From Litsea cubeba (taxonomy: Eukaryota > Streptophyta > Magnoliopsida > Laurales > Lauraceae): 64,000 nucleotides of DNA. Below, one piece after another: positions 10,931 to 21,857 of this stretch. The translations under genes and the position numbers were made by a program. The notes below the pieces were generated by a model that searched no databases, was not told where the DNA came from, and saw only the letters and a list, made by a program, of their open reading frames with translations. The DNA lies in the NCBI GenBank assembly GCA_012931725.1, contig CM022951.1, positions 23,554,144-23,618,143 on the forward strand, read 5' to 3'. Every line of letters starts with the position of its first letter. Position 1 is the first letter of the stretch.

Positions 10931-11219
10931 TAAGTGAGTTTGGATGTTTAAAGAGCTTAAATAAAGATCAAGGAATCCCATTAAATGATGATGTCTTTGA
11001 TATGGAGACTCCCAATTAGATAGTAAAGTATAATCCCACTAATGATGCTTCCAATAGGACCAAAGTGTCAACGTTGGCCGAAAAAAAAGTTCTATAAATA
11101 ATAAGCAAAAAGATCAACAGTAAAAAATGATTAAATGTATATTATGATGTGACGTTTTTGCTTCATTCTTCTTTAAATATACACGTGAGGGAAAGTGAAG
11201 TTCCATAGCAACACCATTA

Positions 11220-11514
11220 GGGCACATTTGGTAATTTTACGAGTAAAGTAAAGTCAAGTTAAGTCATCTTACACATCAAATCAAAAACACTTTTTACCAA
11301 AACCTCTTTCAAACTTTTCCAACAAAAAGTCAAAAAGCAACTATATTTATTAACTAAAAGATAAAAAAACTCCATTTTTCATACCAAAAGTCAATAATAT
11401 TTCATCCCAAATAACTCAAAACAAAATACCATCATAACCCACTACATATTTTATTCATACTTTTTATTTCACTTCACTCCACTTTATTTTAAAAGTAAAA
11501 TGTCAAACGTGCCC
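11220..11514. mobile_element. Tourist-like MITE (copy 1)
   Basis: The 295-bp AT-rich element begins GGGCACATTTGGTAATTTTAC and ends with its imperfect complement (CAAACGTGCCC). TTA flanks both sides (11217-11219 and 11515-11517), the 3-bp TWA target duplication of PIF/Harbinger elements. Interior segments match those of the copies near 26.9-27.2 kb and, inverted, 50.7-51.0 kb (AAAATACCATCATAAC-like motif). Confidence 0.75.
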
Positions 11515-11589
11515 TTAGGCATTTTAATTATTCTTTAGGCCTTTTCTTAACCCCAAAACCAAGCGACATCTTGGAGAAAAGTAGCCATT

Positions 11590-11867
11590 GCAAGAGAGTG
11601 TTTTTTTTCTTTAACCCCTTTTATATTTACTTCATTCATGATTTGTTCCTCACTTTATTTTTACTTTCCCTTTCCAATGCTAATTTTCTTGCACAAGTCC
11701 AAACGTAGTGGCATTACCGCAATTCCAATAATCTCCAGGCCCATTTCCGTTCCCACACTTGCTACAAGTATCTCCGAGTCTCCGCCATTTCTCGTCTCTC
11801 TCGCGTCTCGTCTCGTCGATCCCCAAATCTAGGGCGGCTTCTCTTTCTCAGTGCCTCTGCTTCAAAG
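11590..11867 (+). promoter_or_regulatory. Probable promoter and non-coding first exon of the NRP gene
   Basis: A C/T-rich stretch with TCTCGTCTCTCTCGCGTC, typical of plant 5' leaders, ends in AAAG|GTGATG at 11867/11868, a good donor. The coding start lies just behind an acceptor at 21287 (ACTTTAG|GG), so the NRP transcript must have an upstream non-coding exon, and this is the best candidate I see. A weak TATA (TTTTATATTTAC) lies near 11618. The intron would be about 9.4 kb. Transcript evidence would be needed to fix it. Confidence 0.4.
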
Positions 11868-13759
11868 GTGATGATAAAAATCTCTTCTTTTTTCACTTCA
11901 TCTGCAGATCCTTTTACTAATTCCATGAACACTGTGTTGGATTGAAAGTATGTTATGATGCTATGTAAAATTCTCAGATGAATTCAGGGTTTATTTGTAT
12001 GGAATTGATAATTCCTAGGAATTGTAGGAAATGTACGTTTAGAAGTGGTTGAAATTGAAAACGAAGGTGAAGATTCGTAAATGGCCCATGGGGTAATCTT
12101 GCTTTTGATGGAAAATGAATTGAGGGGTGATGGGAAATGAATTCTGGGTCATGAACCTAGGAAATGAAATCATAGGTAAGTTGGGGTCCCATCTGCATCT
12201 ACACGTTGTGTTTTTGACCCCCCTCACCTCTTTAATATTCGTTCGTTGGAACCCAATTTACCATGAATTCCTAGGAGTTCAATTCCACGCAAATTAGGCT
12301 GTTTTAGATCATGTTCAGTAATTTTTGAAAGTGGTAAATACCCACATGGTTCTTCTGCATGGAAGATGTGACTTTCTGTGCTGAAATTTCCACAATAGAG
12401 AGGAAATTGACAACTAGTTTTGTGGGGGGTTTGGTTTTTTTTTTTTTGGTTTCTCTCTCATACACACACAGAGTTCTTGTCTTCTACCTTTATGTGTGTA
12501 TCCAAGATTCTCCTTTTTTTTCAGATCATCTGCCTGTAAGCTTTTTTTCCCCTGCCCTCTTCCACGTGTTTCCACTATTTTCCTTTCATGGTTTCTTTAC
12601 TCTTTTTTCCATTTCCTCTCTTTTGCTAACCAGGTTTTTACTATAGGAGGGTTTGATCTAGAGCGGACTATAATTACCTCTCAGTGATTACAGTTGTTTT
12701 CTTTCCTTTTCCTTATTTTTTAAAAAGATTAAGTGGGAAACTGTTGTTTTATTCTGATACAACAATGCTAACTGTATTAAAAGGGGCAATACCTTCATGC
12801 AATGTATTAAAAATTTGCTGGTTTTGTATCTTGTCTTTCAGGAAAATCCATTATAGTATTGCATCTTTTTGAAAATATCGGCAGTGTTTGTGATAATGAT
12901 AACAATAATAAAAGTTGCCGCTATGTCCTAATGATTGTTATAAAACCACAGTCCGGGCAAGTTGAGTAGTTGTTTTGGCTATTTTTGTCTATGGTATGCT
13001 ATGATGTTCCTATGGAAATGAAAATTGGTTTCTATGCTCTTAGTATAGTCTATAATTTTGTTTATCTAATTTTCTATGGATTGTCATTCCCTTGTTATGT
13101 TGTTTTCTCTCAATATCCATGGGTTTTTATTTATTTATTTATTATCAATTTGGGTTTGTGCATGGTTGGGTGTATGGGAAATGCAAAGTCGTGGAGAAGT
13201 GATCCTTAGCATGAAAAGTCTCTCTTGAGGAATTGCAAAAGGCCATTATTAGCTACTTGTTTCATTAGAAAATGAAATAATCACAGAAACCTACATCACA
13301 GACAAGGCCCAAAAGTGCTTTTGTTTATTACCAAGTTTTGTGTGTGTTTGGTTTTCAGTGTTGCCCCCAAACGTTCAGTGGAGTATTTGGAAGCTTCTTC
13401 TCCTTCTGACAGTAGAAATGAATGGAATCCTATTCAACTAAAATGTACATTGTGCTTTTAGCTTGAGATACACTCAGATTAAATATAACATGACAACAAC
13501 AACACAGTAGAGAGAGTCATTGCAAGCACATTCCATGCACATGAGACTCATCCACTGCTTTATTGTTTTGAAATGGACTAACCCCCTCCTCTTCCGCCTC
13601 TGCTCCTTCCCCCCACCCCCCTGCTTTGCATTTGTACCTGCAACAACTTCCTCTCTCCATCAGTTTCAAAACAAATTACCTTTCAGGTGTAACTCTCCAG
13701 AAGACACAATTAAGCTGTTGAGTAGTTCTTCTTTGATCCTGGAGAAAAAGAACTATACC

Positions 13760-14290
13760 TCATCCCTGACCTCCTGGTATGAGAATCTTTCTCAGCCAAC
13801 CACATATCCAATTTGGATCTGGCTTTGTGCCTTTTCTTATCACCGTTGGAGCAAGAACATCTTGTTTACCTTGGTCATTTTCATTGGTAACCTGATCAAG
13901 CTTGATGATGTCACAGCTACCCAAATAATCCTCATTTATTCTAGAGTTTGCATTGACTTTGATCTGTCCAAACAAGGCCCCAAAAGTAGCTGGATGAATA
14001 TTGAAGGTGAATCCTCAGTTCTGATCAATGTGGAATATGAAAACGCCTCATGTTCAAAAGCTCTTGGAACAAGTCACGCATCAAGAAAATGCAGTCTCGC
14101 ACCAGTTCAAGCACCCACACCTAACATATGCCCTCCCAAGCATCCAATCTGCAGCAAAATTACCCTTCTATGACCCCTTAAGTCCTACTTCACAGGGAAA
14201 GGCTGACAGGGTAGACCCCCAACCTCAACTTATTTTGGATGCTAAAACCTCCTCAAGAAAGCAGCTAGCGAGCCCTTTAAACAACTCTTA
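13760..14290 (+). pseudogene. LINE ORF1 remnant (DUF4283-type RNA-binding)
   Basis: The reading includes YPIWIWLCAFSYHRWSKNIL, IGNLIKLDDVTATQIIL, YSRVCIDFDLSK and SWMNIEGESSVLINVEYEN. This is the DUF4283 region that precedes a CCHC_4 knuckle in plant L1 ORF1. A frameshift near 14030 shifts the continuation to a second frame (QKLLEQVTHQENAVSHQF). The finger cysteines are not preserved. Confidence 0.75.
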
Positions 14291-14659
14291 GTCAGCTGGT
14301 TGGAACACTCCGAAATAAATAGCAGCTTATACAACTTCGAGAGCCAGGATCAACTCGCAGCCCTCATCCAAGTATCAGAATAGAGTTAAACCAAGCCTGT
14401 TGATCTCACATAATCTTCCCCTTTGAACCTCATTAAACTCACAACCCCTTTTCTATCCTGAAACTTAGCAAATATAGTCCCTGGAGCTTTTGGAATAACT
14501 GAGATAGCCTCACCTAAGACTACTTCAGATCAGGAAGTGGAGAATGATGAACTTGCATTGGTTACAAAATAAAAAAAGGACGTAAGAAGAAATTGGTGTT
14601 TGCACTTGATAGGCCTGTTACAAGGCAGAAAAGGAGGTCTGAAAACCCCAGCTTCCTAC

Positions 14660-15700
14660 AATGGTTCACATCCTATAATGGAACTGTAGGGGAATTGCAA
14701 ATCCCCCACAATCCAATCCCTCCACCACTTGGTACTGTCTTGCTCCCTTGACCCCATTTTTTTCCAGAGGCAAAAAATCCCATTTCTTTCCTTTCTCTCC
14801 CTTAGACTTGGTTTCCAAGCCTTTGATCCATCCTCCTCCCTCTGTTTCTAGAGTCATTCTCATCTGGTGTTGGGCCAAACCTCCTCCAACCTTTCTTAAT
14901 TCTCAGTCACCATTTGTCGCTCTGCCATTTCAATTTCCAATCCTGTGAAGGGGCAAACTTACCTTGTTACTGCTGTTTATGCAGCCAGAGATAGTAGGAA
15001 AGGAAAAATCTTATAACATAGTGGGAAAAGAAAACACTTATAACACTCCTTGAGAATTCTCTCATCATCCTAGGTTCCTCGATGTGTGATTGTTGACTTC
15101 AACCCCATCTTTGATCAAGGTGAAAAGCTCAGTTCTTGCCCTCTTCTTGCATTTCAGGTTGTGAGAAATTCTGGGAGGTTCTGGTTGCACTGATTTTGGA
15201 AGAACAGAAGCACTTTTTTTTTTATTCTTGTAAGATGTTAGTATTCAAGGATTGGAAGTACTTTTTATTCTGCTCAAAAAGAAAAAAAAGGTAGAAAAAT
15301 ACGGCCTCTTATTGCTACTTAAATTCATTGTTAATAGTTAAAAGACATGTCTTAAACTTTTAGATTCACGGGACACCATTTTCTATTTTTAATGTTTTCC
15401 TACCATTTTTACAAAAGTTTTGAGGAATTTTGGGCGCTAAGGTGCAACTTGGTCAAGTTGATTCAACTCGAGGGGGACCAAGTTGACTCCTGCATTCGAA
15501 TTTTGAAACCTTGTTTATGATATTGGATTCAAGGGAAGCAGGTTCACATGGGCCAATTACAGAGAAGGCTCATCTTATATTGCATCTAGAATGGACCAAG
15601 CCTTTCTCAACCATCATTGGATCAACATGTTCAAAGACTCTTTCTCTTATCATCTTGGTCTTTAGAGTTCTGACCATTGCTGCTGCCTCTTGATTTAAAA
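14660..15700 (+). pseudogene. LINE ORF2 endonuclease remnant
   Basis: Motifs of the apurinic-type L1 endonuclease occur in several frames: WNCRGIANP (catalytic Asn region), TAVYAA, VIVDFNPIFD (DFN motif) and FTWANYREGSSYIASRMDQA. About 340 bp between the DFN part and the FTW part (roughly 15180-15520) does not read as endonuclease and looks inserted. Confidence 0.7.
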
Positions 15701-15810
15701 CCTCTCTTCATCCCCAAAAATATTCTCCTTAAGGTTTTGAGGAAACGTGGATATCTCACCGCTCCTTGTATCTTGTCCAAACCACTGGGAGGAGAGTGAC
15801 TTGAAGGCAG

Positions 15811-15863
<53 letters not shown>
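15811..15863. repeat. Homopolymer (C)53
   Basis: Fifty-three consecutive C lie inside the LINE remnant between the endonuclease and RT pieces. Such a long C run is rare in plant DNA; its exact length is prone to sequencing error. Confidence 0.9.
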
Positions 15864-15865
<2 letters not shown>

Positions 15866-16180
15866 AATACATTTTGGCCTAAAAATTAAAGCTTCTTAAG
15901 AAAAAAACTGAAGATCTGGAGCAAGGTCTTTGGTGACTTAAAGTAGAATTTACTAGATTCTGCGCAATCAATCCTTCATCTGCAGCAGCGAGTAAACTTA
16001 ACCCTATCTGATTCTTGCCAAAAAAATCTCTTGCTAAAGCAAACCTACATTACCTCCTCCAAGCTGAGACTCATTAGAGACAAAAGTCCTGTAGAGTATG
16101 GATCTATGATGGGATTGAATTCCATACAAATTCCCAACAAGATTGATAGGATCGGGTTGGTGATTCTATCCATCGAGGAG

Positions 16181-16538
16181 CCCCAAGAAATCAAGGCCAA
16201 AGAAATGGATAATTTCTCTCAGGGATTCAAACTTCATCTAGTACAAAATGATGCTTTCATCCTTGACTCTACTTCCCCTATGATTTCAGTTGAGTACAAT
16301 TCCTTTCTCACTGCCACTCCTTACTACGGTGAAGTCAGGAGCTCTCATGGAGCAGTCTCCCCAAGAAATCAAGGCCAAAGAAATGGATAATTTCTCTCAG
16401 GGATTCAAACTTCATCTAGTACAAAATGATGCTTTCATCCTTGACTATACTTCCCCTATGATTTCAGTTGAGTAAAATTCCTTTCTCACTGCCATTCCTT
16501 ACTACTGTGAAGTCAGGAGCTCTCATGGAGCAGTCTCC
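16181..16538. repeat. 178-bp tandem duplication inside the LINE
   Basis: The segment beginning CCCCAAGAAATCAAGGCC at 16181 recurs at 16359 and runs to about 16538 with only a few differences (ACTCTAC/ACTATAC, TTGAGTACAA/TTGAGTAAAA). It lies just upstream of the RT start. Confidence 0.9.
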
Positions 16539-17275
16539 CGGTTTGGATGGATTCTTAGGTGCTTTCTTCTCTACTTGTTGGGATATTATAGGTGATTCAG
16601 TGGTTGCTGCAACTGTGTTTTTCCTTATTGAATCTGGAAAGCTTCTTAAGGCTTATAATCCCTTTTTTATGACTCCGATGTCCAAAATTAGTAATCTGGC
16701 TTCACTGATTTGAGGCCAACAGGACTCCTAAACTTCTTTTACAAAATTATTCCCAATATTTTGGCCTCTCAGTTTGACTCCCTCGGTCTCTCCTCCCACC
16801 ACCATCTCCCCTCAATAAGCTGTGTTTGTAAAAAAAATGATCCATCCATGAACATGTAGCCTTAAGCTCATGAGTTGACTCAATAGCTAAACCTAAAAAA
16901 TGTCTGTAGGCTCCTTATGCATGAGACTGGATGTAATCGAAGTTTTAGATAAACTAATTGGGTTTCTTGTTCATGGCCCTTAAGAAATTGGGTTTTCTGA
17001 ATTGATCAATTACCTTAGTCCAGGATTGCATTTGTTCTTGCAGAAGTTCAGTCCTTAATCCTTATCAACCAGGAACCCTATGGATACTTTGCTTCCAAAT
17101 GTGGGCTGAGGCAAGGGGACCCCATCTCCCCCAATCTCTTTATCCTTACTGAGGAGATTCTTAGGAACTCTTTTTCTTGATTAGCAAGGAAAGGTGTCCT
17201 TAGGCATATTCACAAAACTACCCATGATCCTCCCATCCATTACCTACTTTTTGCGGATGACATCGAATGAAATGC
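16537..17275 (+). pseudogene. LINE ORF2 reverse transcriptase remnant
   Basis: SPGLDGFLGAFFSTCWDIIG (16537 on) is the RT entry motif. GLRQGDPISPNLFILTEEIL near 17105 and IHYLLFADDI near 17235 are RT motifs, with FADD as the catalytic box. Stops interrupt every frame. After 17.3 kb faint similarity to the zf-RVT region remains. Confidence 0.85.
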
Positions 17276-18559
17276 TACTTGATCAAATGGGATGTCTGTC
17301 TTCCAAAATCTTAAAGTGGGCTTGGCCTGAGATGCATATCCAAACTCAATGAAGCCTGCCTTTTAAAGATTGGGTGGACAGCTCTTTCCTCCATCCCTCA
17401 TGGCTCTTTGATTTAAAACAAGATACTTCTGCATTCATTGAATCTGGTCTTCTCAGACACCTCCCTCTGGATCTTGCATTTGAAGGAAAATCAGAAGTTC
17501 AGAACTTTAGCTCCTGCCCTTCTGCTAGGTGATCAGTCGAAATTGGAGATAGCAATCAAGCTAATCTTTGGCATAATAACTGGCCATTCTAGGTCCCCAG
17601 TGCAGAATTACTCCCCCAATTTTCCTTTGATGCTGATGATACTGTGAGTTTATTGATTGAGTCAGGTTCATGGAGCATTTCAGCTAATCTCCTCATGACA
17701 TCCATGAATGCTTCAGCTCGTTAAACATTATCTCGCCTCCTTCCACCCCTTAACAAGACCACCTATTTTGGATGGACTCCCTGTCTTGTCTGCTCTTTCT
17801 CAAGTGTGCCTGGAATGAGATCAGATCCAGAGGGATTCCATGTCCATGGGCCGTGATGGTTTGGAATAAATTCCTTCATTTGAATGTGTCTTTTGCTGGG
17901 AAGTTGTTTGAGAGGTAACTCCCAACTGTTTCATGGGCTTAATGGTCGGTATGCATCTAGCCTTTGGCTGCCTCCTTTGTGAAGACAATCAGTAATCAGA
18001 TCTGCGCCTGCTCTTCCATTGGCTGTTTTGCTTTTCCAATATGGGATGGCTTGTTCAAGCAGTAAAAGTCTATACCCTTATCGGAAACCACTCTATGGGC
18101 AACCCTCTCTTCTGGATGTAGCAGAATCACTAGAGTTGGCATAGGCTTTGCCATGAATTCATCACAGCTCATGCAATTTGGAAGACAAGGGATGCCACCA
18201 TCCCCAAGCATGCCATTGAGGTCATTAGAGATGATGCCTCCCTTTTTTTTTTTTATGAAAATGTGCCTCCCTTTCACTTGGTCACATCAATAAATTCTTC
18301 CAAGGTGCCTATCTGGACTCTCTTTCTTCAAAATTTTAAATCTGCAGATGCCCTGTCTGAGAGTGGGATTGTGTTTGGTGTTTGTTTATTATGGGTGTTT
18401 TGATGTAGCTTTCTTTTGGTGCAACTATTCTTGTATAGTTATTCAGATCTCCTTGTATTTTCTTGGGGCTTAGTGATCCGCAAGCCCTTGTATTATTCTT
18501 CTCTTTAATGAAGTCTTTTTGCCTCTTGAAAAATAAAAAATAAAAAGTATTGCCACCGT

Positions 18560-18905
18560 CAAAATAATTAGGGAAAAAATTCAAAAAGGTATAAAACTTT
18601 TGGCTTACTTTCAAAAAAGTACATGAAGATTTGAATATTTCAAAAAAGTATAAAATTTTTTCATATTTCTTTCAATCAAGTCCTCTCCATAAAAAATTTT
18701 AAAAAGTGACAAAAATACCCTTTTCTTATGATAGGTTTATGCCTTTTATTAACCTTTTTTCCTCCCCCAAACGAACCATTTTGATTTATTGAAGTGGGCC
18801 TCACTAGGTCATTTGTGTTGGACTTAATCATTTCTCTAGAATGATTTATTAAAGGGAAAATTTGAAAAATGATAAAAGGTTATTTTTGTCATTTTCAACC
18901 TTTTT
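18560..18905. repeat. Long-TIR repeat, partial copy
   Basis: Sequence with GGTATAAAACTTTTGGC and TTTCAATCAAGTCCTCTCC matches both arms of the element at 40743-41335. Only one arm plus some interior is present here, directly after the LINE tail. Confidence 0.6.
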
Positions 18906-19073
18906 TTTTTTTCTTGTGGTGATCATTTTAAAATAATAATGATAATAAAAACACAACCACTACCACCTCCAACGAAAACAATGACAGCGACAACAGTAAT
19001 AACAACTAACAATTATAATAGTACTAGTTAGTAATTGTACTGACAACAACAACACAACAAAATGAAATGAAAT

Positions 19074-19772
19074 ACATGGTGTAGGGGATCCGAACCATGT
19101 AGCTGAACCCGGAGACGCGGTGGGATCGCCACCCGCCGGTGCCCACACAGCTGGCCCACCACAGGGGATAGGCGGGGCCCAGGGCCCCGGGCCTATTGTA
19201 TACACTTCGGGAGACGGACTCCGTATTCATGCATTTGTCCCAGGGTAGATTCGGAAATCATGCACCCCAGGGGCTTCCCCAGAGTCGAACCCGAGACCTC
19301 TCGCTTTAAGGGATAATCTGGGAGACTTCTGGTACCACTTGAGCTAGTCCCCTGTGGTGGGCCAGCTGTGTGGGCACCAGCAGGTGGCGATCCCACCGCG
19401 TCTCCGGGTTCAGCTACATGGTTCGGATCCACCCGCCGGTGCCCACACAGCTGGCCCACCACAGGGGATAGGCGGGGCCCAGGGCCTATTGTATACACTT
19501 CGGGAGACGGACTCCGTGAAGTCTCCCAGATTATCTCTTAAAGCGAGAGGTCTCGGGTTCGACTCTGGGGAGGCCCCTGGGGTGCATGATTTCCGAATCC
19601 ACCCTGGGACAAATGCATGAATACGGAGTCCGTCTCCCGAAGTGTATACAATAGGCCCGGGGCCCTGGGTCCCGCCTATCCCCTGTGGTGGGCCAGCTAT
19701 GTGGGCACCGGCGGGTGGCGATCCCACCGCGTCTCCGGGTTCAGCTACATGGTTCGGATCCCCTACACATGG
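19074..19772. mobile_element. Palindromic mosaic of a tRNA-derived SINE
   Basis: Four segments alternate in orientation: 19079-19353 (minus, complete), about 19350-19430 (plus, partial), 19431-19517 (minus, partial) and 19518-19772 (plus, lacks the first 30 bp). On the minus strand the first copy starts GGGGACTAGCTCAAGTGGTA, with box A (TAGCTCAAGTGGTA, 19346-19333) and box B (GGGTTCGACTC, 19292-19282) of the internal pol III promoter. The plus copy keeps box B at 19555-19565. The outermost bases form an inverted pair (GTAGGGGATCC at 19081, GGATCCCCTAC at 19756). The GC-rich body would fold into a very long hairpin. It lies within the inferred NRP 5' intron. The family name is not known to me. 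Confidence 0.8.
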
Positions 19773-20147
19773 TCATATTGGTTCTTGAAAATGGTATCTG
19801 ATTTTCCTGGTATTTAATCTTTTATCACATTTACGTCTCAATCACATATATGGTTTGTACTAAGTTCTTGTGGTCGGCCATTTTTACAGTTCTATTTTTG
19901 CCCTTTTTTTTGGAATTGAAGGCATGTCTTTGCGTACACTTTTGTATATATCCAAATCTTATTCCTCATTATTCCGTATTTGCCTTTCAGTTTCTTGGAA
20001 ATAATTGATCTTATTAATATTGAGCTTTTGTTTAATTTGTTTGGCTGAAGATCACTCTGCTAGTTGGCAAGGCAGTTTTGAGTCTTCTAATTTCTGCACT
20101 GCTGTTATTTTGAGCTTGGGGAAAGCTTTGTGGTTGTGTGGATAGTT

Positions 20148-21025
20148 CATGGTTTGGCCGAGTTAACTTGGACTCGAGACAGACCGATTCGGGTCCATAG
20201 GGACTTGAGCGACTCTCACATTACTCAACTGAGTCGGCCGAGTCTGCATAGTGACTATAAATGAACCAAACGCCCTCTTTTTTTTAACATTTCATCTGCT
20301 AGAAACACTTAACTCTAGGGTTTTCAAGTGTGCTAAGGCCATTTCGTACAAGATTGGAGATCAAATCTTTGTATTTTGTGAGATTTATCCAACCAAAGAT
20401 CAATCTACTATTCATCCAAAATAGGGGTTTTTTATTCCTGTAGTTTGAGGTATGTTTTTTTGTTTCCACTTGCTTAGATTGTTTAGAATAGAGGACAGGA
20501 AGCGTGTTTTGCTTAGAGATGATTTTTCCACCCTTGATTTGTTGAAAAAAATGTATTTTCTTTGATTTTTTGGTTTTTTTTTTTTTTGAAAAAAAATAAG
20601 GAAAATCGGTTTTTTTTTTTCCTTAAGTTTAAGATTTTGGGTGTGTACCACATAGATCTATGCATGTACACCCAAAAAAAGTAAAATTTAAAATTATTAT
20701 ATAAAATATGTAAAAAATATTTTTTCTTTATTTTTTTTCTCTTTGGATATTTAAAAGTCAAAGTGTCTACCACTTAATAAGTGATTTTAAAAGCCTTGAA
20801 GAGTAAAATCACCTAAGTAATTGAAAGATGGGAAAGATAATGGATCCTATTCATTAAAAATGTATCGTTACAGAAAAGATACAATAAATCTAGATAGATG
20901 GAGGGCCTCTTAGGATTTTTCCTAATTTTTGTTTATTATTTATGTTTTTTTTTTTTTAGTTTTTTGGGTCTCGACCCTACTTGGCCGAGACTCGGCTATG
21001 GGTGAGTACTAGGGCCCCGAGTCCA
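20148..21025. repeat. Possible TIR remnant with GACTCGG motifs
   Basis: GGCCGAGTTAACTTGGACTC near 20155, CTCAACTGAGTCGGCCGAGT near 20225 and the inverted CTTGGCCGAGACTCGGC near 20978 bracket about 0.85 kb of AT-rich DNA. It may be a decayed TIR element. I found no target duplications. Confidence 0.3.
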
Positions 21026-21298
21026 TTTTTTTAAAATCTTAGGATAATATGCGGTTTTATCCATACTGTACTGTCCTGTGTTTATGCTTTGAAGAATGTC
21101 GTAAACATTTTTCTGGGCCATGTATGAGGAAGTTGGTGTTTTTGTCTTGCATTCATTGGATTTTGGTTTGAGATGCTTCCATTACAAAGTTGATGAGCAG
21201 TAGATATTATGTTGGTTGCAATATGCATTGTCATTTCTGTTCTTCTTCTTCTTCTCACTTCTTTTACTATTATCTTGTCTACTTTAGGGTTTGGAAAG

Positions 21299-21857
21299 AT
21301 GGACAGCCAACTCTCCTTTTGGCAATTGGGGGATGAGCTCCGAGGACAGTTGAAGGTGTCAGAGGATAATAAATGGGTAGTGGTTGCTTCAAAGCTGGCC
21401 GAACAGACCAGATTGAAAGGCGAACGAATGAATAACCTTGATTTTTCCAAGACGCCAATTGAAATGAAGCCAAAAGAGAAATTTGGCTTTCAAGAAGATA
21501 ATAAATTCGAGAACCTTCATTTCAATCTGCTGAATTTGGATTCAAAAATGCCTGAACCTGTTAGCAAGAATTCCCTGCGAAGTGGTGTTTATAACATGAA
21601 TGTGGTATACCAAAAGAGTAGTACCAACAATCTGGGCAATATTAATCTCGCATCTGGCAACAAGCAGTACAACAACAATAACAGTAAAGATGGCATCACC
21701 ACCACCACTAACAACAGCGGCAACAACAACATTGTTGACAAACGGTTCAAGACATTGCCTTCATCAGAGACACTGCCACGGAATGAGGCGCTTGGAGGTT
21801 ACATTTTCGTATGTAACAACGACACAATGCAGGAAGATCTTAAGCGTCAGCTCTTTG
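21299..21857 (+). CDS. NRP: NRP exon 1
   Basis: It encodes residues 1-186: N-terminal SFWQL region, Asn-rich linker and the first strand of the DCD domain. It ends CTCTTTG|GTATGT in phase 1. The frame open beyond 21857 to 21955 is intron read-through. Confidence 0.95.

Larger units (their letters stand above)
13500..18547 (+). mobile_element. Degenerate L1-type LINE (about 5 kb)
   Basis: The plus strand contains, in the proper L1 order, broken pieces of ORF1 (DUF4283-like, 13.76-14.3 kb), the endonuclease start of ORF2 (WNCRGIANPPQSNP near 14680), more endonuclease (TAVYAARDSRK near 14975; VIVDFNPIFDQGEKLSS near 15090; RFTWANYREGSSYIASRMDQ near 15540), reverse transcriptase (16.5-17.3 kb) and a 3' UTR ending in an A-rich tail (GAAAAATAAAAAATAAAAAG, 18528-18547). 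Many stops and frameshifts show it is long dead. The 5' boundary is approximate and no target duplication was found. Confidence 0.85.
11868..21287 (+). other. Inferred long 5'-UTR intron of the NRP gene, full of transposons
   Basis: If the first exon call is right, this 9.4-kb interval is an intron containing the LINE (13.5-18.55 kb), a long-TIR repeat copy (18.57-18.9 kb) and the SINE mosaic (19.07-19.77 kb). 11.9-13.5 kb and 19.8-21.28 kb show only AT/T-rich intron-like sequence. Confidence 0.4.

Noticed and set aside
12359..13209. Hydrophobic frames of 62-95 codons
   Set aside because: T-rich intron DNA read as Phe/Leu/Ser; no splice or homology support.
13520..14173. 217-codon frame as an intact host gene
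   Set aside because: The DUF4283-type content and surrounding endonuclease and RT pieces show it is LINE ORF1.
19193..19817. Several 66-105 codon frames on both strands
   Set aside because: They are translations of the GC-rich SINE body, repeated because the mosaic is palindromic.
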